Part shown: one piece after another, positions 1 to 6,948 of the stretch
Numbering within the stretch: position 1 is the stretch's first letter
Layout: every line of letters begins with the position of its first letter
DNA from: Terfezia claveryi
Taxonomy: Eukaryota; Ascomycota; Pezizomycetes; Pezizales; Pezizaceae
Assembly: GCA_015179025.1 (NCBI GenBank)
Contig: WHUX01000734.1
Coordinates: forward strand, 1-12,419
Length of the DNA: 12,419 nucleotides
Direction: 5' to 3'
The notes under the pieces: model-generated
The model's database searches: none
Told to the model about the DNA's origin: nothing
The model's input: only the letters and a program-made list of their open reading frames with translations
Translations under genes and position numbers: made by a program

Positions 1-72
1 CCCTAACCATTTGACCTTGTACTGAACTCGTCCATAGCGCTTCCTGGAGTCCAGTACCTCCTCAACCTCCTA
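1..72 (-). pseudogene. Chromodomain at the integrase C-terminus of element 1 (partial)
   Basis: The minus-strand translation after the stop codon at 70-72 reads EVEEVLDSRKRYGRVQYKVK and then WLG, the first half of a chromodomain (acidic E-V-E-x-I/V-L start, then the Y-x-V-x-W-x-G core). In chromoviruses this domain sits at the end of integrase and is thought to bind modified histones and steer integration. The TAG at 70-72 stands where the family usually has a Tyr, so the domain is disconnected from integrase in this copy. The rest lies left of position 1. Confidence 0.82.
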
Positions 73-1200
73 CTCCTCTTCTCCTGCAATCACCACGGGA
101 GGAGGTGGCGGATGCCTTTGACCGGGAAGAGGATCGTCCATGGCTGGCTCGATCTCCGAGACATGAACGACCGAGTGGCATTTGATGTCCTTGGGAAACC
201 TCAATCGATAGGCATGAGTGCCTACAGCGCCTAGCACCTCGAAAGGGCCTAAGAACTTATGGTCCAGGTTGCGGGAGGGCCGTTCTATTCGGAAGTGTCT
301 GCTGGATAGCCATACTTGGTCCCCTGGGTAGTATTTAGGAGCTGGCAACCGGGACCCATTGGCATACTCTGCTTGCCTGGCTTGGGCATAGGCCAACTCA
401 GCCTTCAAGGTAGCATAGAGTTTTGTGATCTCTGTTGTGAAGTCCTTGGCTGGGGCATTCTCCCTGGCCTTGCGCAGAGGTGCCAGGGAGTCTACGAACC
501 GAGGGTGCCAGCCATAATTGGGTAGGAATGGGGAGGTCTTCAGGGTCTCGGAGAAGTAGTTGTTGGCGGAGAACTCACAGGTCGCCAGCAACGAAACCCA
601 GTTATTCTGCTGATAATTGATGTACGCCCTCAGGTACTGCTCCATGATGGCGTTCATGCGTTCTGACTGGCCATCAGTCTGAGGGTGGTATGCCGTGGAC
701 AGGTGTACTTCAATACATAGCAGCTCACAGAAGGTTCTCCAGAAGTTGGCGACAAACAGAGGGCCGCGGTCTGAGACAACCGACGCCGGGAGGCCATAGT
801 AACGGAAGACATTATTCAGGTAAAGGGATGCCAATTCAGGGGCTGAGCAGGTGTCTCGACAGGGTATCACATGCCTCATTTTTGTCAACCGATCCACTAC
901 CATTAAGATGGCATTAAATCCCAAGTCTTCTGGCAATCCGGTGACGAAGTCCATAGTCAGTTGTTGCCAGGATTGTTCTGGGACTTCCAGGGGCTTCAGG
1001 GTACCATACGGAGCGTGGCGGGTGGGTTTGGCACGCTTGCAGATATGGCAATTCCGTATGTACCGCTCCACCTCCTTCCATTGGTCAATCCACGTATATT
1101 GCCTAGCTAGCAGCTCTAACGTTTTAGCTACCCCAGGATGACCCGCAGCCAGGGTATCATAGTGTTCCTTGATCAGCTGCATCTGCAGCTCTCTCAGCTT
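73..1200 (-). pseudogene. Integrase of element 1 (zinc finger, DD35E core, GPY/F module)
   Basis: The open stretch ending at 1182 encodes about 370 residues. An HHCC zinc finger is present (H7, H15, C45, C48 counted from the first Met). The catalytic triad is intact: D78 in TMDF, D138 in VSDRG and E174 in DGQSE, with 35 residues between the last two. The STAYHPQTDGQSE block is typical of Ty3/gypsy integrases. A GPY/F-like module follows near residues 310-350 (KFLGPFEVL, then HVSEIEP). Integrase inserts the reverse-transcribed DNA into the host chromosome. The catalytic part has no internal stop, but it is separated from the upstream linker by a single-base shift near 1195 and from the chromodomain by a stop at 70-72. 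It would have been a processed part of the Pol polyprotein, so the first Met is not a real start. Confidence 0.93.
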
Positions 1201-1590
1201 CAGGTATATAGAGCCAATCTAGGTGGGATAGGAGGCCGTCCTGAGTGGTGCACTCGGCTAGGGAAATCTTAGTGTGACGGCGCTGTCCAGACTCCACTGC
1301 AGCGATTATATCCTTAACCAGGTCATCCTCCGCATATGCCCGTTGTATCCGCAGAAGGAGATCTGCTCCTGGGTTCGCTTCAGCTTTAGCATCAGCATCA
1401 GCATCAGCATCAGCATCAGCATCAGCATCAGCATCAGCATCAGCAACAGTATCAGCATCAGCATCAGTATCAGCATCAGCATCAGCATCAGCATGGCTAG
1501 TGGCCGCCAGGTCGAGATTTTCAGGTTTCCGTACCACCTGATTTTGGTACTTCAGCCTTTTATTCCCCCCTTTAGGGAGATCTCCTGATC
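1200..1590 (-). pseudogene. RNase H-integrase linker with Ala-Asp repeat, element 1
   Basis: This stretch joins the end of RNase H ([15 protein letters not shown]) to integrase. It contains a low-complexity Ala-Asp run encoded by a hexanucleotide repeat, then a normal-looking gypsy linker ([20 protein letters not shown], then [14 protein letters not shown]). The second half corresponds to the helix-rich region just before the integrase zinc finger in related elements. A one-base shift near 1195 breaks it from the integrase frame. No catalytic role is expected. The repeat is not part of the family pattern I know. Confidence 0.7.
1388..1495 (-). repeat. Imperfect hexanucleotide repeat (GCTGAT)n encoding Ala-Asp
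   Basis: About 18 tandem units of GCTGAT (minus strand) with a few base changes (units read as Thr-Asp, Thr-Val). The repeat is in frame with the pol linker, so length change by whole units would not break the frame. It reads ISISIS on the opposite strand, which I treat as a shadow. Confidence 0.93.
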
Positions 1591-1965
1591 TCCTGGTCAG
1601 TGCATCCGGCTTACCTCCAGCTTTTCCAGGCCGATACTTGATCTTGAAGTTGAATCGAGATAAGAACTCCGACCACCTAGCCTGCCGTCGGTTCAGCAGC
1701 TTAGTGCTGGTGAAGTACTAAGATTCTTATGATCGGATAGCACCTCGATGATCCCCTTGGCTGACTCCAGGTGTGGCCTCCACTCCTCGAATACTCGCAC
1801 AATGGCTATTAACTCTTTATCATAGATTTTATAATTACACTCAGCCGGAGAGTGCTTTTTTAAGAAGTATGCCACTGGGTGGAGGATCCCATTGACATAC
1901 TGAGACAAGATTCCCGTGGAGACATAGTCGGAGGCGTCAGTCTCCATGATACATTCGCTGTCTGA
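1580..1965 (-). pseudogene. RNase H domain of element 1
   Basis: The minus strand gives [16 protein letters not shown] at the start, then [19 protein letters not shown] and VLSDHKNL. These hold the first catalytic Asp (TDAS), the Glu (DKELIAI) and the next Asp (SDHKNL) of the gypsy RNase H. After a one-base shift near 1735 the sequence continues with [20 protein letters not shown] and [19 protein letters not shown], carrying the final Asp (PDAL). The domain degrades the RNA strand of the RNA:DNA hybrid during reverse transcription. Apart from the shift, no stop lies inside the domain, so it decayed late or by chance stayed readable. Confidence 0.9.
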
Positions 1966-3060
1966 ATGAAATGGGCCAGGATCGTGCTGAGCAGAAAGCT
2001 TCCTTGAGGTTATGGAAGGCAGATTGGGCTTCTGGATTCCAGTCGAAGCGCCGGTCTTTCTTGGTCAGGGCGGTGAGGGGGGCTACAATCTTCGAATACC
2101 CTAGAATGAACCGCCGGTAAAAGTTAGCAAACCCTAGAAAGGCTTGGACATCTTGAGATTTGCTGGGATTTGCCATTCCTGGACAGCGGCAACCTTGGTG
2201 GGATCCATCCTGATACCTTCGGTAGTGATAATCAACCCTAGATACTTAACCTCCTGCATATGAAACTTGCATTTCTCGGGCTTGAGGTATAATCTAGCTT
2301 GCTCCAGCTTTTCCAGCACTTGTCGGACATGGATTTTGTGCTCTGCCAGGGTGTCTGAATAGATCAGGATATCGTCCAGGTAGGCTGTGCAGAACACATC
2401 CAAAAAGTCTCGTAGGATATCATTAATAAAGTACTGGAAAGAGGCCGGGGCGTTGGTTAAGCCGAAAGGCATGACATTGTACTCGAAGTGCCCGTACCGG
2501 GTGCGGAAGGCCATTTTCCACTCTTCACCTTCAGCTATTCAGACCAGGTTATAGGCTCCCCTCAAATCCAGTTTAGTGAACCATTTTGCCTTGGAGAGCC
2601 TGGCTAATGTTTCCTGGATCAGAGGTAGGGGATACCTGTTCTTGACCGTTATCTCGTTCAGGCCATCGATAATCAACACACAACCGAAGAGAGCCATCCG
2701 ACTTCTTCACGAACAGCACCGGGGCACCCGCTGGAGAGGAGCTGTGGCGAATGAAGCTCTTGTTGAGGTTTTCCTCCAGATACTTTTTCAGAGCTTCCAG
2801 TTCTATCCGGGACATCCCATAGAGAGGTCCATAAGGGGGGGTCTTACCTTCTACCAGCGGATTGTGTGGTCGTATGGTCGATGGGGGCAAGCTTCTCCTC
2901 GGCTTTCTCAGAGAACAAGTCAATGAATTTGTGGTATTCACCCGCACCATGGACTTCCATTCTTCCTTGGACCACAGCTTATTGATTTCCAGGTTAACTT
3001 CGCAGATTGATAGAGTATGGGCTTTCAGCTTGTGCCTTCTGGTAAGGTAAGCAAAGGCCC
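1965..3060 (-). pseudogene. Reverse transcriptase of element 1, broken by frameshifts
   Basis: Pieces in order along the minus strand: an N-terminal part ([20 protein letters not shown]), then [19 protein letters not shown] and [20 protein letters not shown] (fingers), [11 protein letters not shown] with the first catalytic Asp, [13 protein letters not shown], the active site YLDDILIYS at about 2356-2382, and the thumb/connection with [12 protein letters not shown]. Frame changes near 2950, 2870, 2690, 2160 and 1985 cut it into five or more pieces. One in-frame TGA near 2540 ([14 protein letters not shown]) sits where the family has Arg, so it is a CGA to TGA change. All catalytic aspartates are still there. 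RT copies the element RNA into DNA inside the virus-like particle. Confidence 0.92.
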
Positions 3061-3640
3061 CTACTCCAATGAAGTTGATATGAGGGGTTTTAGTGGGGGG
3101 GTTTCTGCCATCACCTGGCTAGGATCCTCTATCGGGGGTGGTAGGGCACATAATCCTTTAACGGCAGTCTGTGGGGCACCGCAGTGCTTCTCGCAATACC
3201 CGCTGTTAAAGTTCAAGGTGTAAGAGCCAAAGTTAACGTAGACATCATGCATTCGGAGCCAGGGGATCCCCAGGACAATGGGGTATTTGAGCTTGGTTAC
3301 AAACATGGGGAGGCTTTCCGAATGGTCTCCAATGGCACTAGGTAGGCATGCGAGGTTGGTAATAGCTCTGGAAGAGATAGGTCGGCCATCAATGACATCA
3401 AGAAGGCGGGGGGTCTTTAGCTTGGCTGTTGGTATCGAATTTTTACTGACAAAGGTCTGATTAATGAAGGCTATTCCTGAAGCACTACAATTTATGAGAG
3501 CTGATGTTACCACTATTTTACCATTGAATTTAACAGTTATTGGTACTACAAAATGCTCACCAAACAAGCGAGATTCGTCAACAGACATAGATGCAGGAAC
3601 AGAGAAAGACGACAAAGACAAATGACCCAGGATAGGTCCC
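3061..3640 (-). pseudogene. Retropepsin-like aspartic protease of element 1, catalytic Asp replaced
   Basis: An open stretch of 186 codons. The active-site loop, normally A-L-I-D-S/C-G-A-S/T-G, reads ALINCSASG: the catalytic Asp is Asn (codon AAT at 3490-3492) and the Gly two residues later is Ser. Downstream the protease flap/core pattern YPIVLGIPWLRMHDVYVNF matches the family (I-L-G-M-P-W-L). The protease cuts Gag-Pol into its parts. With Asn at this position the enzyme should be inactive. Both changes are G to A on the coding strand. A proline-rich tail (CALPPPIEDP) links it to RT. Confidence 0.85.
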
Positions 3641-4831
3641 TTGCTAGTGTCAGTGACTAGGCAAGGGACAGGGCTTTTCCCGACTCATCAACCTCCTCAA
3701 TCCTGGATTCGGAGATAGCATGGGGCCATCGAGCGGTTTTTGCGGAGGGGACATGCCGATAAAATGGTCCCCTTTCCCGCATGCTATACACAGCCCGTTC
3801 ATTCGGCGGCGATCTCTCTCCTCCTGGGTTAACCGTGGCCTACCTGCGGATAGGTCCATAGGGCGGCACACCTGCCACAGAGAGGGGTGCATGGGTTTGT
3901 TGGCCGAGGCCGGGACTTGGGCAGGCTTGGGGGTCGGTTGCTGTGGTTGGTGTTGCTATGGTTGCTGAGGTGAGCGGGTGGCAGGGCGGAAAGTAAGGCG
4001 GTGTCTCAACCTAGCCATCCATTGTTCCACCCTGGATACCTGGTCGATTAATTCGTCGAGACTCTTGGTCTCTGGGAGGGTGACCATGGCCTGTTGAAGT
4101 TCGTCATTCAGTCCCTCCTGGAACTGCTCGAGCTTTGACTGGTCATTCTACAATACTTCTGCTGCCAGTCTGGAGAACTCTGCCACATATGTGGACAGAT
4201 CCAAATTACGTTGTTTCAGGGCTCGGAGGGCTCGGCTAGCCGTGCCCACGGTATCGGGGTCCCCAAAAGCCCTATCTAGAATAGCGTAGAATGCCAGGAT
4301 GCCGTCCAGCTTAATCCCATTCTCGAGGACATATGGCTGGATTTGATCTACTGCCTTACCCTCCAGCAGGGCAAAGACATAAGCCAATCGGTGTTGCTCA
4401 GATGGGAATCTGGCTGAGTCCCCATTGAGTTTGAGGTTTACCGAGTTCTTCCAAGCTCGGAGGCGAGCCCTATCCCCATTGAATTTGGGGGGGGTTGGAA
4501 TACTTTCGGTTTTGGCAGTTGGTGCGGAGGGTGGGGTTGCTGACATAGCGGCCATAGCGCAGTTGAGGGTCAGGATCGTGGTTCGCTCATTGGCCAGAGC
4601 GATGGTGGCATTGTCAAGGTCATTTTGGAGTACTGTGATTTCTTCATCGGTGGATCTCAGTTTTCGTTCAGCCATGGCCAAGCTATTGCCGAGTTCGGCC
4701 CCGATGGCATCCATGGCCTTGAAGATGTCGATGATCTCTCGACGATAGGCATTCAATTCATTCGGTCCTGAGGGTATAGGGGAGTTCCTCTAGGTTTGAA
4801 ACCTAACAGTAGGTGGAGGGGTTCCAGACAT
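3641..4831 (-). pseudogene. Gag of element 1 with CCHC zinc knuckle
   Basis: I place the start at the ATG 4829-4831 (MSGTPPP...), because the sister copy at 5483 keeps that frame open and most differences between the two there are synonymous. In order: Pro-rich start, a likely coiled coil at about 4550-4720 (LAMAERKLRSTDEEITVLQN), the retrotransposon gag domain (FNGDRARLRAWKNSVNLKL to STYVAEFSRLAAEVL, about 4150-4480), then the conserved PMDLSAGRPRLTQEERDRR and the knuckle CIACGKGDHFIG at 3755-3790. A one-base shift there pushes the last Cys out of frame. In-frame stops: TAG at 4790-4792 (Trp in the sister copy), TAG at 4148-4150 and TAG near 3958. Gag forms the particle and binds the genomic RNA. 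Confidence 0.88.
3745..3790 (-). other. CCHC zinc knuckle of gag, split by a one-base frameshift
   Basis: C-IA-C-GKGD-H-FIG is in one frame, and the expected final Cys follows in the neighbouring frame, so a CX2CX4HX4C nucleocapsid knuckle was present and a single-base loss near 3755 broke it. Confidence 0.75.
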
Positions 4832-4833
4832 GA

Positions 4834-4843
4834 CAGCGTACCA
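4834..4843 (-). other. Candidate primer binding site of element 1
   Basis: On the minus strand the LTR end ...CGACCA is followed by AC and then TGGTACGCTG. A PBS begins TGG (pairs with tRNA CCA), and TGGTA would fit an initiator Met tRNA, whose acceptor stem starts with A1:U72. The sister copy has TGGTATGCTG at 5486-5495. Beyond TGGTA the match to initiator tRNAs I know is poor, so the assignment is tentative. Confidence 0.4.
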
Positions 4844-4933
4844 GTTGGTCGAGAAGATCCAACGTAGTGTAACGACAGCTCTGGGGGCAAGGCGACCAAG
4901 GGGTACACCGGGGCAAGGGCAAGGCTAGGATAA

Positions 4934-4960
4934 CACACACGTAGGAACCCTACGTGTGTG
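4934..4960 (-). other. Perfect 12-bp hairpin in U5 of LTR-1
   Basis: CACACACGTAGG, loop AAC, CCTACGTGTGTG: 12 of 12 pairs with a 3-nt loop. It lies downstream of the predicted transcription start, so it would be in the element RNA. The sister copy (5586-5612) has three changes, each leaving a G-U pair in the minus-strand RNA. Confidence 0.75.
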
Positions 4961-5027
4961 ACTAGGGGGAGGCTGAGACGGGAGGCAAGGGCAAGAGGGA
5001 AGAGAGGCAAAGGGCAAGGGATACGAG

Positions 5028-5052
5028 ACATGCGGAAGCAGTTGCCGCATGT
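5028..5052 (-). other. 8-bp hairpin in R/U5 of LTR-1
   Basis: ACATGCGG, 9-nt loop, CCGCATGT. The sister copy has one change in the left arm (T/C at 5031 versus 5683), again leaving G-U in the minus-strand RNA. Confidence 0.65.
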
Positions 5053-5201
5053 GTCAAGGGAGGCAGCTGGGCTGCAGAGATAAGGCGAGGCAAGGCAAGG
5101 AGGTGCACAAGGGAGATGCACCAACGTGGAGAGAAGCAAGGCCCTGTATTGGATATACAAGATGTTGGATGGGGATCCAATGAGAGGGCGGAGAGAGCAA
5201 G

Positions 5202-5210
5202 CTATATATA
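5202..5210 (-). promoter_or_regulatory. TATA box of LTR-1
   Basis: Minus strand TATATATAG, about 160 bp inside the LTR, placing transcription start around 5170-5180 and pointing toward gag. The sister LTR has the same sequence at 5854-5862. Confidence 0.6.
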
Positions 5211-5249
5211 CAGGCTTTCTTCCTGGCCAAGGCTACCGGAAGGAATAAG

Positions 5250-5276
5250 GTTCCCGAGACCCCTTATCTCGGGAAC
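5250..5276. other. 10-bp palindrome in U3 of LTR-1
   Basis: GTTCCCGAGA, 7-nt loop, TCTCGGGAAC, upstream of the TATA box. A second imperfect palindrome (GAGTCGGACGG / CCGTCTGACTC) is at 5310-5335. These are in U3 and thus DNA-level candidates for factor binding. The sister copy carries mismatches in both. Confidence 0.55.
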
Positions 5277-5367
5277 AGAGATAACAACGATATCAATCAA
5301 CAATAACCAGAGTCGGACGGAATCCCGTCTGACTCTCAAACCTGGCTAGGAAAAGACGGTTGTGACA

Positions 5368-5483
5368 GCCTCGAAGATGTCGATAATCTCTCGACGATAG
5401 GCATTCAATTCGTTCGGTCCTGAGGGTATAGGGGAGTTCCTCCAGGTTTGAAACCTAACAGCGGGTGGAGGGGTTCCGGACAT
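5368..5483 (-). pseudogene. First ~38 codons of gag of the sister copy, cut by insertion
   Basis: From the ATG at 5481-5483 the frame reads MSGTPPPAVRFQTWRNSPIP and continues open to ...EIIDIFE, where LTR-1 begins. It matches element 1 gag, but has TGG (Trp, 5442-5444) where element 1 has TAG, so it records the unbroken reading. Differences between the copies here: about four synonymous, two amino-acid changes (Thr/Ala, Lys/Glu) and one nonsense. The five bases next to LTR-1 are GAGGC on the minus strand, the predicted target-site duplication. The rest of this gag should resume to the left of the window. Confidence 0.8.
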
Positions 5484-5497
5484 GACAGCATACCAGT

Positions 5498-6019
5498 TGG
5501 TCGAGAAGATCCAACGTAGTGTAACGACGGCTCTGGGGGCAAGGTGACCAAGGGGTACGCTGGGGCAAGGGCAAGGCTAGGATAACACACACATAGGAAC
5601 CCTACGTATGTAACCAGGGGGAGGCTGAGACGGGAGGCAAGGGCAAGAGGCAAGAGAGGCAAAGGGCAAGGGATACGAGACACGCGGAAGCAGTTGCCGC
5701 ATGTATCAAGGGAGGCAGCTGGGCTGCAGAGACCAGGCGAGGCAAGGCAAGGAGGTGAACAAGGGAGATGCACCAACATGGAGAGAAGCAAGGCCCTGTA
5801 TTGGATATACAAGACGTTGGATGGGGATCCAACGAGAGGGCGGAGAGAGCAAGCTATATATACAGGCTTCCTTCCTGGCCAAGGCCACCAGAAGGAATAA
5901 GGTTCCCGAGACCCCTTATCTCGGTAACAGAGATAACAACAATATCAATCAACAATAACGAGAGTCGGATGGAATCCTGTCCGACTCTCAAACCTGGCTA
6001 GGAAAGGATGGTTGTGACA
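5498..6019 (-). repeat. LTR-2, 5' LTR of the outer sister copy
   Basis: Same length (522 bp) and termini as LTR-1, with TATA at 5854-5862 and the PBS area at 5486-5495. It is flanked on the right (6020 on) by integrase sequence from an unrelated gypsy element, so it marks the outer insertion junction. The flanking GTATC at 6020-6024 is the expected target duplication, whose partner lies outside the window. Confidence 0.85.
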
Positions 6020-6267
6020 GTATCCTAGCTTGGTAATAAAGGAGGAAAGTCCTCTTATAGTACTAACTCTTGCATTCACCTCTGTTTGAACAGAAGGTGT
6101 GGCTTATATCCAATTCAATCCCTGCTCTAGCTTCTTAGCTGCAAACATAGGAATAATTGTCCTATTCTTTCTTTCACTTGTCCCATCAGTCTGGGGGTGA
6201 TATGTTGAAGATGCTTTATGTATAATTCCATTATTCTGCATCCAATCTTGAAATGTAGTAGACATAA
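6020..6267 (-). pseudogene. Integrase fragment of a third, older Ty3/gypsy element
   Basis: The minus-strand frame reads FQDWMQNNGIIHKASSTYHP, then QTDGTSERKNRTI with the catalytic Glu in GTSE, then LEQGLNWI-stop-ATPSVQTEVNARVSTIRGLSSF. This is the second half of an integrase core; the two catalytic Asp residues are missing. The stop (TAA near 6108) stands where Gln is expected. Its wording differs from both element 1 and element D, so it is a third family. It is cut on the left by LTR-2 and on the right by LTR-A, both inside coding sequence, making it the oldest visible layer. Confidence 0.85.
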
Positions 6268-6468
6268 TATAATGGAGAACATTGTTTCATTGCTTATATA
6301 ATTGATTATATACTTTTGTATTTTCTATATTACTACTATATTATATAACTAAGCCTCTCGGTTGAAGGACTAGCCTTCTACTGCCTCCTACTGCTTTATA
6401 AGCGTCCATAGCATATGGAATCTGCCATGGGAAGTTCTATGGTACTTGCCATATGAAGACACCCTCAT

Positions 6469-6567
6469 TATGGCCGCATGACCTCTGTTTAAAGCGTGTG
6501 ACTCATTACTATGGCCACATGACCATTGTTTAAGGCATGTGACTCATTACTATGGCCACATGACCCC
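6469..6567 (+). repeat. 41-bp tandem repeat in U3 of LTR-A (about 2.5 units)
   Basis: A unit starting CTATGGCCACATGACC and ending GTGACTCATTA repeats with a 41-bp period (6509 and 6550; an earlier, slightly shorter unit at 6469). Each full unit contains one TGACTCA (6499-6505, 6540-6546). Matching repeats are in LTR-B (about 8494-8600) and LTR-C (about 12207-12304). Confidence 0.8.
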
Positions 6568-6644
6568 TTTTGTATAGCACACTACCTTCTAGGTATGCCA
6601 CCCTTTATTGTATTTATTTCCTTAGTCATCAGATCTCAGAGGAG

Positions 6645-6652
6645 TATAAATA
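6645..6652 (+). promoter_or_regulatory. TATA box of LTR-A
   Basis: TATAAATA about 380 bp into the LTR, conserved in all three LTRs of the family. It is followed 15-20 bp later by the hairpin GGATTCC-N4-GGAATCC (partly mutated here), so transcription should start near 6675 and run rightward. Confidence 0.65.
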
Positions 6653-6948
6653 GGCTGCTGGATTCCCTCTAGAATCTACAGAGAAGGATAAGAAGCAACA
6701 AGCAAGCATACAGAGCAAGCAAGCCTATATTCCGATCAGATCAAGATCATATAGCTTAGATAGCACAAATCATATAAGATAGATTACACTAGTTAATTAC
6801 TGTTCCCTCTGGGAACGTCCCACATAGTAATCTCCCTACCCTTCTGAGGTCTTACCTCAGCAGAACTGAAATACACAAACGTCCGTGCCTACGGATATAG
6901 ATTGTATAAACGGTACTAAATGAATACTATCTAGTACCATTTATTACG

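Larger units (their letters stand above)
1..5367 (-). mobile_element. Element 1: degenerate Ty3/gypsy chromovirus, 3' end outside the window
   Basis: Read on the minus strand the order is 5' LTR, gag with zinc knuckle, aspartic protease, reverse transcriptase, RNase H, linker, integrase (DD35E) and chromodomain, which is the standard order of a chromovirus. The window begins inside the chromodomain, so the end of the integrase tail, the polypurine tract and the 3' LTR lie to the left. The copy is dead: gag to integrase is split over many reading-frame changes (near 1195, 1735, 1985, 2160, 2690, 2870, 2950, 3060 and 3755) and has in-frame stops in gag, RT and before the chromodomain. It is visibly GC-richer than the elements on the right half of the window. 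The right boundary is fixed because the identical terminus TGTGACA recurs at 6013-6019 with different flanking sequence. Confidence 0.92.
4846..5367 (-). repeat. LTR-1, 5' LTR of element 1
   Basis: On the minus strand it runs TGTCACAACC...CGACCA (about 522 bp, TG...CA ends). The outer end is certain, because the same terminus recurs at 6013-6019. The inner end is inferred from the TG/CA rule and the candidate PBS, since the 3' LTR that would fix it is outside the window. U3 holds a palindrome-rich stretch (5250-5335) and a TATA box (5202-5210). R/U5 is pyrimidine-rich on the element strand with two perfect hairpins (4934-4960, 5028-5052). LTRs provide promoter and polyadenylation signals. Confidence 0.82.
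4716..6019. repeat. Head-to-tail direct repeat of 652 bp (4716-5367 and 5368-6019)
   Basis: The two units align without gaps at an offset of 652. Each contains the start of gag, the PBS area and a whole LTR. I count by hand about 36 differences, of which about 31 are transitions. The unit boundary falls inside gag at one side and at the LTR terminus at the other, which is what insertion of one element into the gag of a sister copy produces. Confidence 0.9.
6268..6948 (+). repeat. LTR-A, plus-oriented LTR of the A/D/C family
   Basis: About 681 bp, similar throughout to LTR-B (8119-8791, inverted) and LTR-C (from 12008). The family termini are TGTAATG...CATTACA, a 7-bp inverted terminal repeat. 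A has TATAATG and ...ATTACG, so both ends carry a mutation. U3 has a 41-bp tandem repeat with TGACTCA motifs, then TATAAATA at 6645-6652. The flanks do not form a direct repeat (CATAA versus TTTTT), so it is not a simple solo LTR and is more likely the 5' LTR of a plus-strand element. Confidence 0.85.

Noticed and set aside
1274..1588. Plus-strand frame with Ile-Ser repeats
   Set aside because: It is the opposite strand of the Ala-Asp hexanucleotide repeat inside pol; no start or context of its own.
4831..5367. LTR-1 inner boundary at TGACAG (4831), giving a 537-bp LTR
   Set aside because: It would place the LTR end on the gag ATG and leave no PBS. The boundary at 4846 gives TG...CA plus a TGG-starting PBS. 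Not fully excluded without the 3' LTR.
4753..5812. Two similar 135-codon minus-strand frames across R/U5 of LTR-1 and LTR-2 (4753-5160 and 5405-5812)
   Set aside because: Both start at TTG, lie in a pyrimidine-rich LTR, overlap gag out of frame, and about 15 residues differ, so most base differences change the amino acid. No sign of selection as protein.
4716..6019. Classical Neurospora-type RIP
   Set aside because: Substitutions fall mainly in CpG rather than CpA, and divergence is only about 5-6 percent with both copies affected.
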